Origin: an uncultured Lachnospiraceae bacterium
GTDB lineage: Bacteria; Bacillota; Clostridia; Lachnospirales; Lachnospiraceae
NCBI GenBank assembly: GCA_944381615.1
Contig: CALWLT010000032.1
Coordinates: 1-64,000, forward strand
Length of the DNA: 64,000 nucleotides
Direction: 5' to 3'
This document shows positions 41,107 to 50,399 of the stretch, in pieces. Under the pieces are notes generated by a model. The model was not told where the DNA came from. It was given only the letters and a program-made list of their open reading frames with translations, and ran no database searches. A program made the translations under genes and the position numbers. How positions within the stretch are numbered: position 1 is the first letter of the stretch; every line of letters starts with the position of its first letter.

Positions 41107-41185
41107 ATTATAGCACGGATCCGGGGAGAAAGGAACGGAAAATCTGACGCGCAGTCTTGAAAATACGGCAAAAACCGGGTATACT
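41107..41185. promoter_or_regulatory. Divergent promoters of the two lipoprotein genes
   Basis: Plus strand: TTGAAA 41157-41162, 17 bases, TATACT 41180-41185, driving the lipoprotein-glyQS operon with a leader of about 30 nt. Minus strand: TGCTATAAT (-10 at 41107-41112) with a poor -35, an extended -10 promoter for the DUF3089 lipoprotein gene. Confidence 0.65.
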
Positions 41186-41220
41186 ATAAAAACTTGATGC
41201 AGGATCACGGAGGGATGGGT

Positions 41221-41892
41221 ATGAGAGGATCAGGCCGGTTTCCCGCCGCCATGGCGGCGGGGATCTGTTTGTGCGCGTGCAGTCTGTGCGCGTGCGGCTC
41301 AAAGGAAGAAGCGGCGTTTTCGCCGGCGGAGAGCTGCATATATGTGGAAAAGGACGGCGCTCTGTCGAGCGCTCTGGTTGAGCCGCTGCAGGGGCAAAAG
41401 GTCGAGGAAGCGGACCTGAGAGAATATCTGGAGGCGGCCGTCGCGCGGTTTAACGAGGCGCAGGGGGCGCAGGCCCTCTCGGAGAATCCGGAGGAGGGAG
41501 AGCGCCTGCCGGCGGCTCTTCAGAGCCTTTCCCTGGACGGGGAGAAGGCGACGGTCATTTTTGAGTATGCCTCGCTGGAGGATCTGAACGCGTTCCGTCA
41601 GACTGAGGACAATGACGATCAGAGCAGCTCGGTCACGGCGCTGGAGGTAGCGGACGCCGCGAGCGCGGCCGGGGAAGGCTGGCTTGACGGGACGGCGCTC
41701 AAGGACGCGGACGGGCAGGCCGTTTCGGCAGAAGAAGCCGGCGTCTCGGAGCATACGGCCGCTCTGATTGAGGGCGGAGGAACCGTCATGTTTTCCGGGC
41801 AGATCATCGGCGCCTCAGAGGAGGCGAAGTTTGTAGACACGCAGACGGTCCGCGTGCCGGAGGACGGCCGCACCGTGGTTATCTTTAAGTAA
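41221..41892 (+). CDS. Putative lipoprotein, unknown function
   Basis: The 223-residue product has a short signal peptide with lipobox L-C-A-C (C25) and a mature acidic domain containing [19 protein letters not shown]. No catalytic motif is recognised. The ATG at 41221 is preferred since GGAGGG at 41209-41214 lies 6 bases upstream; two upstream ATGs would spoil that spacing. It is cotranscribed with glyQS, an unexplained pairing. Function unknown. Confidence 0.68.
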   Translation: MRGSGRFPAAMAAGICLCACSLCACGSKEEAAFSPAESCIYVEKDGALSSALVEPLQGQKVEEADLREYLEAAVARFNEAQGAQALSENPEEGERLPAALQSLSLDGEKATVIFEYASLEDLNAFRQTEDNDDQSSSVTALEVADAASAAGEGWLDGTALKDADGQAVSAEEAGVSEHTAALIEGGGTVMFSGQIIGASEEAKFVDTQTVRVPEDGRTVVIFK

Positions 41893-41914
41893 AAGCAGGA
41901 GGATGAAAGAGAAA

Positions 41915-43303
41915 ATGGAAAAAACGATGGAAAAAATCGTGGCGCTCGCCAAATCGAGAGGATTTGTCTATCCGGGTTCCGAGATTTACGGCGGGCTCGC
42001 CAATACCTGGGATTACGGCAACCTGGGCGTGGAGCTGAAGAATAACGTCAAGAAAGCCTGGTGGCAGAAATTTATCCAGGAAAGCCCGTACAACGTGGGC
42101 GTGGACTGCGCCATTCTGATGAACTCCCAGACCTGGGTCGCGTCCGGACACCTGGGCGGATTCTCCGATCCCCTGATGGACTGCAAGGCCTGCAAGGAGC
42201 GCTTCCGCGCTGACAAGCTGATTGAGGATTACATGGCGGAGAACGGCATCGAGATCGAGGGCTCCGTGGACGGCTGGAGCCAGGAGCAGATGAAGCAGTA
42301 TATCGAGGATCACAACATCTGCTGCCCCAGCTGCGGCAAGCATGATTTTACCGATATCCGTCAGTTCAACCTGATGTTCAAGACCTTCCAGGGCGTGACC
42401 GAGGACGCCAAGAACACGGTCTACCTGCGCCCGGAGACGGCCCAGGGAATCTTTGTCAACTTCAAGAATGTGCAGCGCACCTCGAGAAAGAAGATCCCGT
42501 TCGGCATCGGCCAGATCGGCAAATCATTCCGCAACGAGATCACGCCGGGCAACTTTACCTTCCGCACCCGCGAGTTCGAGCAGATGGAGCTGGAGTTTTT
42601 CTGCGAGCCGGGCACGGATCTGGAGTGGTTTAACTACTGGAAGAATTTCTGCATCAGCTGGTTAAAGGATCTGGGCATCAAGGAAGATGAGATGCGCTAC
42701 CGCGATCACGATCCGGCGGAGCTGGCGTTCTACAGCAAGGCGACCACGGACATCGAGTTCCTCTTCCCCTTCGGCTGGGGCGAGCTGTGGGGCATCGCCG
42801 ACCGCACGGATTACGACCTGACGCAGCATCAGAATACGTCCGGCCAGGATCTGAGCTACTTCGACGATGAGAAGAAGGAGCGCTACATTCCGTACGTCAT
42901 CGAGCCGTCGCTGGGCGCGGACCGCGTGACGCTGGCCTTCCTCTGCGCCGCCTACGACGAGGAGGAGATCGGAGAGGGAGATGTGCGGACGGTCCTTCAT
43001 TTCCATCCGGCCATCGCACCGGTCAAGATCGGCGTGCTGCCGCTGTCCAAGAAGCTCTCGGAGGGAGCGGAGAAGATTTACGCCGAGCTGTGCCGCTACT
43101 ATAACTGCGAGTACGACGACCGCGGCAATATCGGCAAGCGCTACAGACGCCAGGATGAGATCGGAACGCCCTTCTGCGTGACCTACGATTTCGAGTCCGA
43201 GACGGACGGCGCGGTAACCGTGCGCGAGCGCGACAGCATGGAGCAGGTGCGCATCCCGATCGCGGAACTGAAGAGCTATTTTGAAGAGAAGCTGAGATTC
43301 TAA
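41915..43303 (+). CDS. glyQS: Glycyl-tRNA synthetase, alpha2 type
   Basis: The enzyme charges tRNA-Gly and is the single-chain class II type. It has [26 protein letters not shown], motif 2 around [31 protein letters not shown] as motif 3, and a C-terminal anticodon-binding domain ([12 protein letters not shown]). AGGAGG at 41897-41902 touches an ATG at 41903 and is 12 bases from ATG 41915, so either may be used; the difference is four residues. A strong terminator follows. There is no T-box leader: the gene is read from the lipoprotein promoter. Confidence 0.94.
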   Translation: MEKTMEKIVALAKSRGFVYPGSEIYGGLANTWDYGNLGVELKNNVKKAWWQKFIQESPYNVGVDCAILMNSQTWVASGHLGGFSDPLMDCKACKERFRADKLIEDYMAENGIEIEGSVDGWSQEQMKQYIEDHNICCPSCGKHDFTDIRQFNLMFKTFQGVTEDAKNTVYLRPETAQGIFVNFKNVQRTSRKKIPFGIGQIGKSFRNEITPGNFTFRTREFEQMELEFFCEPGTDLEWFNYWKNFCISWLKDLGIKEDEMRYRDHDPAELAFYSKATTDIEFLFPFGWGELWGIADRTDYDLTQHQNTSGQDLSYFDDEKKERYIPYVIEPSLGADRVTLAFLCAAYDEEEIGEGDVRTVLHFHPAIAPVKIGVLPLSKKLSEGAEKIYAELCRYYNCEYDDRGNIGKRYRRQDEIGTPFCVTYDFESETDGAVTVRERDSMEQVRIPIAELKSYFEEKLRF

Positions 43304-43310
43304 GAGAAAC

Positions 43311-43382
43311 CGGCTGCCGCGAAGGCGGCGGGCTCCGGGGAGAAAACTGCCCCGGAATCCGCCCGCTTTGGCGGCTTTTTTT
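43311..43382 (+). terminator. Rho-independent terminator of the glyQS operon
   Basis: A long imperfect hairpin has its left arm from GCCGCGAAGGCGG to CCGGGG and its right arm from CCCCGGAATCCGCC to GGCGGC, with a 9-base loop, followed directly by TTTTTTT. Confidence 0.88.
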
Positions 43383-43404
43383 GGAAATAATTGAAGAAAA
43401 CCTC

Positions 43405-43432
43405 TTTACTAGACTCTAGTTTATGCTATAAT
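43405..43432 (+). promoter_or_regulatory. ppdK promoter with an internal palindrome
   Basis: TTTACT (43405-43410) and extended -10 TGCTATAAT (TATAAT at 43427-43432) are separated by 16 bases. ACTAGA-C-TCTAGT at 43408-43420, a perfect inverted repeat, overlaps the -35 and spacer, where a repressor would block polymerase. Confidence 0.6.
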
Positions 43433-43631
43433 ATTCACGATAGGCAGAGAAGACAGGCGCATATCCAAATGTATATTACTGGCACCGCGAAGCGGGGGTA
43501 GTGTGTATTTGGGTGTGTGCTTGTGAGCGTATCCGGCGGTGCGCGTGAGGGCGCGCCCGCGGACGGGCTGGCGGATCTGCTCTGTCGGAGCATGCAGATG
43601 CAAAGAAAAACATTAGGAGGAAGAGAGACTT
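43433..43631 (+). other. Leader region of ppdK
   Basis: About 190 bases separate the predicted start of transcription from the ATG. The region holds the hairpin CCGCGAAGCGG (43485-43495), a G/T-rich run (GTGTATTTGGGTGTGTG) and a G+C-rich stretch near 43550. No known riboswitch fold is recognised. AGGAGG at 43616-43621 serves ppdK. Confidence 0.4.
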
Positions 43632-46262
43632 ATGGCAAAATGGGTTTATAAGTTCGAAGAAGGCAGCGCAGCGATGAGAAACCTTCTCGGCGGCAAGGGC
43701 TGCAACCTTGCAGAGATGACCAACCTGGGAATGCCGATTCCGCAGGGCTTTACCGTAACGACGGAAGCCTGCACGGAGTACTACAACTGCGGCAAGCAGA
43801 TCTCGGATGAGATCCAGCAGCAGATTTTTGAGGCCCTGACCTGGCTGGAGGGCGTAAACGGCAAGAAGTTCGGCGATACGGAAGATCCGCTTCTGGTATC
43901 CGTCCGTTCCGGCGCGCGCGCTTCCATGCCCGGCATGATGGACACCATCCTGAACCTGGGCTTAAACGATGTGGCGGTTGAGGGCTTTGCGAAGAAGACC
44001 GGCAACCCCAGATTTGCCTATGATTCCTACAGAAGATTCATCCAGATGTACTCGGATGTCGTTATGGAGGTTCCGAAGTCCTACTTTGAGAAGCTCATCG
44101 ACGAGATGAAGGAAGCCAAGGGCGTGAAGTATGATACGGAGCTGACGGCGGAGGATCTGAAGGAGCTGGCCGAGAAGTTCAAGGCTGTTTACAAGGAAGC
44201 CATGAACGGCGAGGAATTCCCGCAGGATCCGAAGGAGCAGCTGATGGGCGCCGTGAAGGCCGTGTTCCGTTCCTGGGACAACCCCCGCGCCATTGTTTAC
44301 CGCCGTATGAACGATATCCCCGGCGACTGGGGAACCGCGGTCAACGTACAGACCATGGTATTCGGCAATAAGGGCAACACCTCCGGTACCGGCGTTGCGT
44401 TTACGCGCAATCCCTCCACGGGCGCCAAGGGCATCTTCGGCGAGTACCTGATCAACGCGCAGGGCGAGGACGTTGTGGCCGGCGTGCGTACGCCGCAGCC
44501 GATCTCCCAGCTGGAGAAGGATCTTCCGGAGTGCTACAAGCAGTTCATGGATCTGGCCATGAAGCTGGAGAATCATTTCCATGATATGCAGGATATGGAG
44601 TTTACCATCGAGGAAGGCAAGCTCTACTTCTTACAGACGAGAAACGGCAAGAGAACGGCTCCGGCAGCCATTCAGATTGCCTGCGATTTAGTAGACGAGG
44701 GACAGATTACCCCCGAGGAGGCGGTGTGCAGAATCGAGGCCAAGTCCCTGGATCAGCTGCTTCATCCCACTTTTGATCCCGAGGCGCTGAAGGCCGGCGA
44801 GGTAATCGGACAGGCTCTTCCGGCTTCTCCGGGCGCTGCGGCCGGCAAGGTCTGCTTCACGGCGGAGGAAGCCAAGGAGCTGGGCATCGGCGGCAAGGGC
44901 GAGAGAGTCATCCTGGTTCGTCTGGAGACCTCTCCCGAGGACATCGAGGGTATGCATGCTTCTCAGGGTATCCTGACCGTCCGCGGCGGTATGACCAGCC
45001 ACGCGGCCGTTGTAGCCCGCGGTATGGGAACCTGCTGCGTATCCGGATGCGGCGAGATTGTGATTGACGAGGAAGCGAAGGAGTTCACGCTGGGCGGCTA
45101 TACCTTCCATGAGGGCGACTACATTTCCCTGGACGGCACCACCGGCAAGATCTACAAGGGCGACATCAAGACGCAGGAAGCTTCCGTAGGCGGCAACTTC
45201 AAGAGAATCATGGACTGGGCGGATCAGTTCCGCACCCTGAAGGTTCGCACCAATGCCGATACGCCGGCCGACACGCTGAACGCGGTTAAGCTGGGCGCGG
45301 AGGGCATCGGCCTCTGCCGTACCGAGCATATGTTCTTCGATGCGGACCGGATTCCGAAGATCCGCAAGATGATCCTCTCCGACAGCGTGGAAGCGAGAGA
45401 GGAAGCGTTAAATGAGCTGATCCCGTTCCAGAAGGGCGACTTCAAGGCGATGTACAAGGCTCTGGAGGGCCGGCCCATGACGGTTCGTTACCTGGATCCG
45501 CCGCTGCATGAGTTTGTTCCTCACACCGAGGAGGAGATGGCAGAGCTGGCGAAGGATATGGGCCTGACGCTGGAGGATGTCAAGAAGAAATGCGACGACC
45601 TTCACGAGTTCAACCCGATGATGGGCCACCGCGGCTGCCGTCTGGCTGTTACCTATCCGGAGATTGCCAGAATGCAGACGAGAGCCGTCATGGAGGCTGC
45701 CATCGAAGTGAAGGAAGAGTGCGGCTATGACATCGTTCCCGAGATCATGATTCCGCTGGTAGGCGAGAAGAAAGAGCTCAAGTTTGTGAAGGATGTTGTC
45801 GTAGAGACAGCGGAGCAGGTCAAGAAAGAGAAAGGCTCCGACATGCAGTACCACATCGGTACCATGATCGAGATCCCGCGCGCGGCTCTGACGGCCGACG
45901 CGATTGCCGAGGAGGCGGAGTTCTTCTCCTTCGGTACCAACGACCTGACTCAGATGACCTTCGGCTTCTCCCGCGATGATGCCGGCAAGTTCCTGGACGC
46001 TTACTACAAGGCAAAGATCTACGAGTCCGATCCCTTCGCGAGACTGGATCAGACCGGCGTAGGCCAGCTGGTAGAGATGGCGGTCAAGAAAGGCCGTGCG
46101 ACCCGTCCGGATCTGAAGTGCGGTATCTGCGGCGAGCACGGCGGCGATCCGTCGTCCGTAGAGTTCTGCCACAAGGTTGGTCTGAACTACGTTTCCTGCA
46201 GCCCGTTCCGTGTACCGATCGCAAGACTGGCGGCGGCACAGGCAGCGCTGAACAATCGATAA
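43632..46262 (+). CDS. ppdK: Pyruvate phosphate dikinase
   Basis: The 876-residue enzyme interconverts ATP, phosphate and pyruvate with AMP, pyrophosphate and phosphoenolpyruvate. The N-terminal ATP-grasp domain begins KWVYKFEEGSAAMRNLLGGKGCNLAEM. The swivelling phosphohistidine is H457 in GGMTSHAAVVARGMGTCCVSG, and the C-terminal barrel ends KCGICGEHGGDPSSVEFCHK with the catalytic cysteine. Length matches the clostridial enzyme. It is a single-gene unit bounded by its own promoter and a strong terminator. It supplies PEP or pyruvate in PPi-linked glycolysis and also PEP used by the pyruvyl and nonulosonate steps. Confidence 0.97.
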   Translation: MAKWVYKFEEGSAAMRNLLGGKGCNLAEMTNLGMPIPQGFTVTTEACTEYYNCGKQISDEIQQQIFEALTWLEGVNGKKFGDTEDPLLVSVRSGARASMPGMMDTILNLGLNDVAVEGFAKKTGNPRFAYDSYRRFIQMYSDVVMEVPKSYFEKLIDEMKEAKGVKYDTELTAEDLKELAEKFKAVYKEAMNGEEFPQDPKEQLMGAVKAVFRSWDNPRAIVYRRMNDIPGDWGTAVNVQTMVFGNKGNTSGTGVAFTRNPSTGAKGIFGEYLINAQGEDVVAGVRTPQPISQLEKDLPECYKQFMDLAMKLENHFHDMQDMEFTIEEGKLYFLQTRNGKRTAPAAIQIACDLVDEGQITPEEAVCRIEAKSLDQLLHPTFDPEALKAGEVIGQALPASPGAAAGKVCFTAEEAKELGIGGKGERVILVRLETSPEDIEGMHASQGILTVRGGMTSHAAVVARGMGTCCVSGCGEIVIDEEAKEFTLGGYTFHEGDYISLDGTTGKIYKGDIKTQEASVGGNFKRIMDWADQFRTLKVRTNADTPADTLNAVKLGAEGIGLCRTEHMFFDADRIPKIRKMILSDSVEAREEALNELIPFQKGDFKAMYKALEGRPMTVRYLDPPLHEFVPHTEEEMAELAKDMGLTLEDVKKKCDDLHEFNPMMGHRGCRLAVTYPEIARMQTRAVMEAAIEVKEECGYDIVPEIMIPLVGEKKELKFVKDVVVETAEQVKKEKGSDMQYHIGTMIEIPRAALTADAIAEEAEFFSFGTNDLTQMTFGFSRDDAGKFLDAYYKAKIYESDPFARLDQTGVGQLVEMAVKKGRATRPDLKCGICGEHGGDPSSVEFCHKVGLNYVSCSPFRVPIARLAAAQAALNNR

Positions 46263-46280
46263 ATCAAGACGTGAAACCAT

Positions 46281-46334
46281 AAAAAGGGGGCGTCCCGACA
46301 GCCGCTTCAGGCTGAAGGGACGCCCCCCTTTTTT
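46281..46334. terminator. Bidirectional terminator between ppdK and the PH-domain gene
   Basis: AAAAAGGGGGCGTCCC (46281-46296) pairs with GGGACGCCCCCCTTTTTT (46317-46334). A perfect 15-pair stem with A and T flanks stops transcription from both sides. Confidence 0.95.
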
Positions 46335-46385
46335 CTGTTAAAAAACGTTCAGGAAAACAATAAATGCCGTTTACGGAGAAGAAAA

Positions 46386-46766
46386 CTAATTCAGGACGTC
46401 TCCTTCCGAGTCCTCGTCGATGCCGAGGAATTCCCGGGAGGAGACTTTTTTATTGGTCCGCTCCTTCTCGATGAGCTGGGAGAGCTGCTCTTTTACCTCG
46501 TCGCTCTTTTTCAGATTGATCAGGGAAAAATCGCCTATGGACTGATCGGAGCTGTAAATCTGAATGGTTCCCATGCCCATGATCCGCTGCCACAGGGTCC
46601 GGGTCAGCCCGATGTCCGTGATGCGGTACAGGCGGATCTCGTCTTCGCGGGTGTTGAGGATGCCGGTCTTGACGTAGAGGCGGTCTTCGGAGAATCCGTA
46701 GACGGTAAAGGTCCACGGCAGGCCGAGGAAGTTTCGTTTTCTTGCTTTCCAGATGGTATTGATCAT
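46386..46766 (-). CDS. PH-domain (bPH2/DUF304) protein
   Basis: The 126-residue protein (TFTVYGFSEDRLYVKTGILNTREDEIRLYRITDIGLTRTL, with MGMGTIQIYSSD) is a bacterial PH-like domain. Such domains usually sit at the membrane in YdbS/YdbT-type proteins, but here the membrane spans are missing. It starts 17 bases after the histidine kinase gene and is probably cotranscribed with it. Its role is unknown. Confidence 0.8.
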   Translation of the reverse strand: MINTIWKARKRNFLGLPWTFTVYGFSEDRLYVKTGILNTREDEIRLYRITDIGLTRTLWQRIMGMGTIQIYSSDQSIGDFSLINLKKSDEVKEQLSQLIEKERTNKKVSSREFLGIDEDSEGDVLN

Positions 46767-46782
46767 TGTCTTATGTCTCCTT

Positions 46783-49398
46783 TCATTTCTGACTGCCGGT
46801 CAGCGATTCCAGAAGCCGGATGAGGGCTGGGAAATCGATGGGCTTGGCGATGTGCGCGTTCATGCCGGCTTTGGTCGTCTCCGAGATATCCTCGGCGAAG
46901 GCGTTGGCCGTGACGGCGATGATGGGTACGGTGGCGGCGTCGGGACGGCGCAGCGCGCGGATGGCCCGGCAGGAGGCGCAGCCGTCCATGTTGGGCATCT
47001 GCATATCCATGAGGATGGCGTCGATGGTTCCCGGAAGCGAGGCCGAGAACAGATTGAGCGCTTCCCTGCCGTCCCAGGCCTCGATCAGCTCCGCGCCCAG
47101 GGAGCGCAGAAATTCCGAGGCGATTTCCATGTTGATCTCATTGTCTTCCGCGATGAGGATGGTTTTCCCCTCGAGCGTAAAGGATGGCTTCTCTGCGTCC
47201 GCCGCCTCCCGTCCGGTAACGTCCGCCTCTTTCGGGGCGTCGTCCCTGGCGATCAGGAGTGGCAGGATGATGGTAAAGGCGCTTCCTTTTCCCAGCTCGC
47301 TCTCAACCGAGATCTCGCCGCTCATCTGGCGCACCAGGCTCTGGACGATGGGCATGCCCAGGCCGGTTCCGGAAATGTTTTTCGGCGCGAACGTGGTCTC
47401 GCGGGCAAAGGGCTCAAACAGCCGGTCGAGAAATTCCCGGGACATGCCGATGCCGGTGTCGCTCACGGTAAGCCGGTAGCGGCCGCGTCCGGTGCGGCAC
47501 TCGAGCTCGCGCAGCGAGACGTCGATCTTCGCCCCGGGCAGGCTGTATTTGAGCGCATTGGAGATCAGGTTGTTCAGGATCTGCGTGATGCGGAAATCGT
47601 CGCAGCAGACAATCGCGTCCGTGACCTCAGTGGTCACGGTAAGCTCTTTCTGCTCGCGGGCGGCCTGCTCTTTAAACAGCTCGGCGCAGGAGCGGACGCA
47701 GGCCGGCAGATCCATGGGCCTGTAATCCAGGGAAAAACCGGAATCCTGCTCCAGCCGGGACATATCGAGCACGTCGTTGATCAGGTTGAGAAGCTGTTTT
47801 CCCGACTGTTCAATCTTGGCGAGGTAGGAGTCGACCTTTTCCCGGTCGTCCCGGTTCTTCTGCGCCAGCTCCGCGAGGCCGATCACGGCGTTTAGGGGCG
47901 TGCGCATGTCGTGGGACATGTTGCTGAAAAACATGGATTTCTGTTTTACGAGGCGCTTCATGGAATCCAGCGTGCTCTGGAGCAGAAGCAGCTGGCTGAT
48001 CTCCTTCTGCTTTTCGGCGTCCACGTCGCGGTAGCACATGAGGACTTCGTTCAGATGCAGGCCCTCATTGTAAATGATGCGGATGCTGACCCAGCGGTCG
48101 GCGTCCCCGAAGTGGCGCTTGTATTCGCCGCCGAATTCATAAACCTTCTGGCTGATCAGTTCCCGGATGTGCTCCAGGGAGAAGCTCTCCTCAAATTCCC
48201 GGTAGGTTTTATCCTGCACGACTTCGCGGACCGTGTCCAGCAGGTGGCGGTAGTCGCCGTGTTCGCCGAGGATCTCGCGCACGTCGCCGGAGGATTTGAT
48301 GGTCCGGTAGGTGCCGGCCTCATAATCGATCCGGTAGATGGCATAGTAGGTGTCGCCGAGGATGCGCAGGGTGTCGTTGACGTAGCGCATCTGGCGGTTT
48401 CCCCGGGCTTCGCGGAACAGCAGGATGGCAATGGCCAGAAAGAGGATGCCGCTGACCGCGGTCAGGGCCATCATGGTATTGTCCAGATTTTCCTGCAGGA
48501 TGGAGGCGATGGGGATGGTCACGACGGAGAGCCAGCCGTTGTCCATCGTGTAGTAGTAAACGCCCTGTCTGGTGCCAGAGGGATCCTGGATGATCGCGTT
48601 GTGCGAGATCAGCTGCCCGTCCTGAATCTCCTCGTACAGCCGGTCGGCGTAGGGGGCGTCCTGCGCCTGCCCGCTTTCTTCCTGCGCCGGATCGGCCGCG
48701 TTCTCGCCGCCGGTCGTCGCCGTCTGTTCGCCCGCATGGTCGTGCAGCGAGTAGATCAGCGTGCCGCCGGTATCATACAGATAGTAACAGCTCTCTTCGG
48801 GAAGCGCCACCTTGTTGCGGTGGGCGTGGAAGCTGCTTAAGGGGATGTCGAAGGCGAAAATATCGCCCTGCGGGTTGATGACCTGCGACAGCGTGATATA
48901 GGGCTCGCCCGTGACCACGTCCGTGTAGGGATCGGAAAAGACCATCTCGCCGCCCGCCTCGACGGCCTTCTGGTACCAGTCGGTTTCCTCAAAGCGGTAG
49001 ACGTCCGTATTTTCCCAGTAGATGGAGGCGATGATCCGGCCGTTGATTACCGCGTAGGGGCGCGCGATGTCGGCCCCCAGCATTTCCTGCAGGTGCGCCC
49101 GGTAGCTGTTCAGCCAGATTTCATGTTCCCTGTCAGTGTAGCCGGCCTCAATGTTGTTTTTGACGTAAATGGTGCCCAGGCGCATGAACATCCGGTAAAT
49201 ATCGATCCGGTTCTGCTCCTGGTAGGCGTAGCTCTGGGCCAGCGTCTCCCCCAGCGTGGCGGCGTTTTTCAGAAGCCGGTCGCGCGTGAGAGCGATGCCC
49301 ATGGAAATGACGGCGATAAACACAATCAGAAGCAGGACGCTTAATTTGCTGGAAAGCGCCATCGGGCGCCGGTTTTTCGTCTCGGAGGAAGGTTTCAT
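46783..49398 (-). CDS. Hybrid sensor histidine kinase with receiver domain
   Basis: The 871-residue protein has a membrane span at about 19-37, an extracytoplasmic Cache-like sensor to about 300 (WYQKAVEAGGEMVFSDPYTD), a second span near 309-328, and a PAS-like stretch at 345-460. HisKA follows with H496 in FFSNMSHDMRTPLNAVIGLAE, then an ATPase domain (NNLISNALKYS, DTGIGMS, GTGLGMPI), and a receiver domain at 745-865 with D798 and K852. No HPt domain or output regulator is adjacent, so the downstream partner is elsewhere. The repeated pattern is common in Lachnospiraceae two-component hybrids. Confidence 0.9.
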   Translation of the reverse strand: MKPSSETKNRRPMALSSKLSVLLLIVFIAVISMGIALTRDRLLKNAATLGETLAQSYAYQEQNRIDIYRMFMRLGTIYVKNNIEAGYTDREHEIWLNSYRAHLQEMLGADIARPYAVINGRIIASIYWENTDVYRFEETDWYQKAVEAGGEMVFSDPYTDVVTGEPYITLSQVINPQGDIFAFDIPLSSFHAHRNKVALPEESCYYLYDTGGTLIYSLHDHAGEQTATTGGENAADPAQEESGQAQDAPYADRLYEEIQDGQLISHNAIIQDPSGTRQGVYYYTMDNGWLSVVTIPIASILQENLDNTMMALTAVSGILFLAIAILLFREARGNRQMRYVNDTLRILGDTYYAIYRIDYEAGTYRTIKSSGDVREILGEHGDYRHLLDTVREVVQDKTYREFEESFSLEHIRELISQKVYEFGGEYKRHFGDADRWVSIRIIYNEGLHLNEVLMCYRDVDAEKQKEISQLLLLQSTLDSMKRLVKQKSMFFSNMSHDMRTPLNAVIGLAELAQKNRDDREKVDSYLAKIEQSGKQLLNLINDVLDMSRLEQDSGFSLDYRPMDLPACVRSCAELFKEQAAREQKELTVTTEVTDAIVCCDDFRITQILNNLISNALKYSLPGAKIDVSLRELECRTGRGRYRLTVSDTGIGMSREFLDRLFEPFARETTFAPKNISGTGLGMPIVQSLVRQMSGEISVESELGKGSAFTIILPLLIARDDAPKEADVTGREAADAEKPSFTLEGKTILIAEDNEINMEIASEFLRSLGAELIEAWDGREALNLFSASLPGTIDAILMDMQMPNMDGCASCRAIRALRRPDAATVPIIAVTANAFAEDISETTKAGMNAHIAKPIDFPALIRLLESLTGSQK

Positions 49399-49446
49399 AG
49401 GAGAAGGGAGATCCTTTCTGTGGTATTTTGCAAGATGCCTGAATTC

Positions 49447-49498
49447 AGTATAATCCAGACTTGCGGGTTTGACAAGACGCGCGGGAGTTTGTTATAGT
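49447..49498. promoter_or_regulatory. Overlapping divergent promoters sharing one -35 element
   Basis: Plus strand: TTGACA 49469-49474, 18 bases, TATAGT 49493-49498, for the MoxR/VWA pair. Minus strand: TTGTCA (complement of 49470-49475), 17 bases, TATACT (complement of 49447-49452), for the histidine kinase. The heptamer TTGACAA at 49469-49475 serves as -35 in both directions, so only one polymerase can bind at a time. Confidence 0.68.
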
Positions 49499-49583
49499 AG
49501 AAACCGTGTGACGGAAATCCGTTTCTGCGAGGGCAGATACGGGATGCGCGGGGAATGAGGCCCGCAGGGAGGAGACGCAGAAG

Positions 49584-50399
49584 ATGCAGCAGTTTCAGGG
49601 AAGTAAGGAGTACATCGCTTCGGATGAGCTGATCCGCAGCGTGAATATTGCGGCGGCGTTAAAGAAGCCGCTTTTGTTAAAGGGAGAGCCGGGGACGGGA
49701 AAGACGATGCTGGCAGAGGCCATCGCCCGCTCGCTGGGGCTTGAGCTTCTGATCTGGAATATCAAATCGACGACGCGGGCGCAGGACGGCCTGTACGTCT
49801 ATGACACCGTGCAGCGCCTTTACGACAGCCAGTTCGGGGCCGAGGGCGTGGACGATATCTCCCGCTATATCCGCCTGGGAAAGCTGGGCGAGGCGTTTCA
49901 GAGAGAGAAACAGACGGTGCTTCTGATCGACGAGATCGACAAGGCGGATCTGGAATTTCCCAACGACCTTCTGTGGGAGCTGGATAAAATGGAGTTTTAC
50001 ATTCCGGAGACGGGGGAGACGATCCGGGCGAAAGAACGCCCTATCGTGATCATTACCTCCAACGCGGAGAAAGAGCTGCCGGACGCGTTTCTGCGCCGCT
50101 GCATCTTCCATTACATCGCGTTTCCGGACGAGGCGATGATGGAGAAAATCATCCGCGCCCATTATCCGGATCTGGAACAGAAGCTGATCGACGGCGTGCT
50201 GGACGCGTTTTACCGCATCCGGGAGATGCGCGGCCTGCAGAAGAAGCCGAGCACGTCCGAGGTGCTGGACTGGATCCAGGCCCTGGCGATCGGGGGGATC
50301 CCCGTGGAACGGCTGAAAAAGGAGATCCCGTTTGCGGGCGTGTTATTAAAGAAGACAGAGGATTTAAGGCAGGTGGAGAATAACCGGCATGTTTACTGA
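49584..50399 (+). CDS. MoxR-family AAA+ ATPase
   Basis: The 271-residue ATPase has Walker A GEPGTGKT (34-41), Walker B VLLIDEIDKAD, and PIVIITSNAEKELPDAFLRRC with sensor 1 and arginine finger. MoxR ATPases act with VWA-domain partners to insert cofactors or assemble complexes. The next gene, overlapping by 11 bases, encodes such a partner. GGGAGGAG precedes the ATG. Confidence 0.9.
   Translation: MQQFQGSKEYIASDELIRSVNIAAALKKPLLLKGEPGTGKTMLAEAIARSLGLELLIWNIKSTTRAQDGLYVYDTVQRLYDSQFGAEGVDDISRYIRLGKLGEAFQREKQTVLLIDEIDKADLEFPNDLLWELDKMEFYIPETGETIRAKERPIVIITSNAEKELPDAFLRRCIFHYIAFPDEAMMEKIIRAHYPDLEQKLIDGVLDAFYRIREMRGLQKKPSTSEVLDWIQALAIGGIPVERLKKEIPFAGVLLKKTEDLRQVENNRHVY

Noticed and set aside
41157..41915. 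T-box leader for glyQS
   Set aside because: Only ten to twenty bases separate glyQS from the preceding gene, and the promoter leader is about 30 nt.
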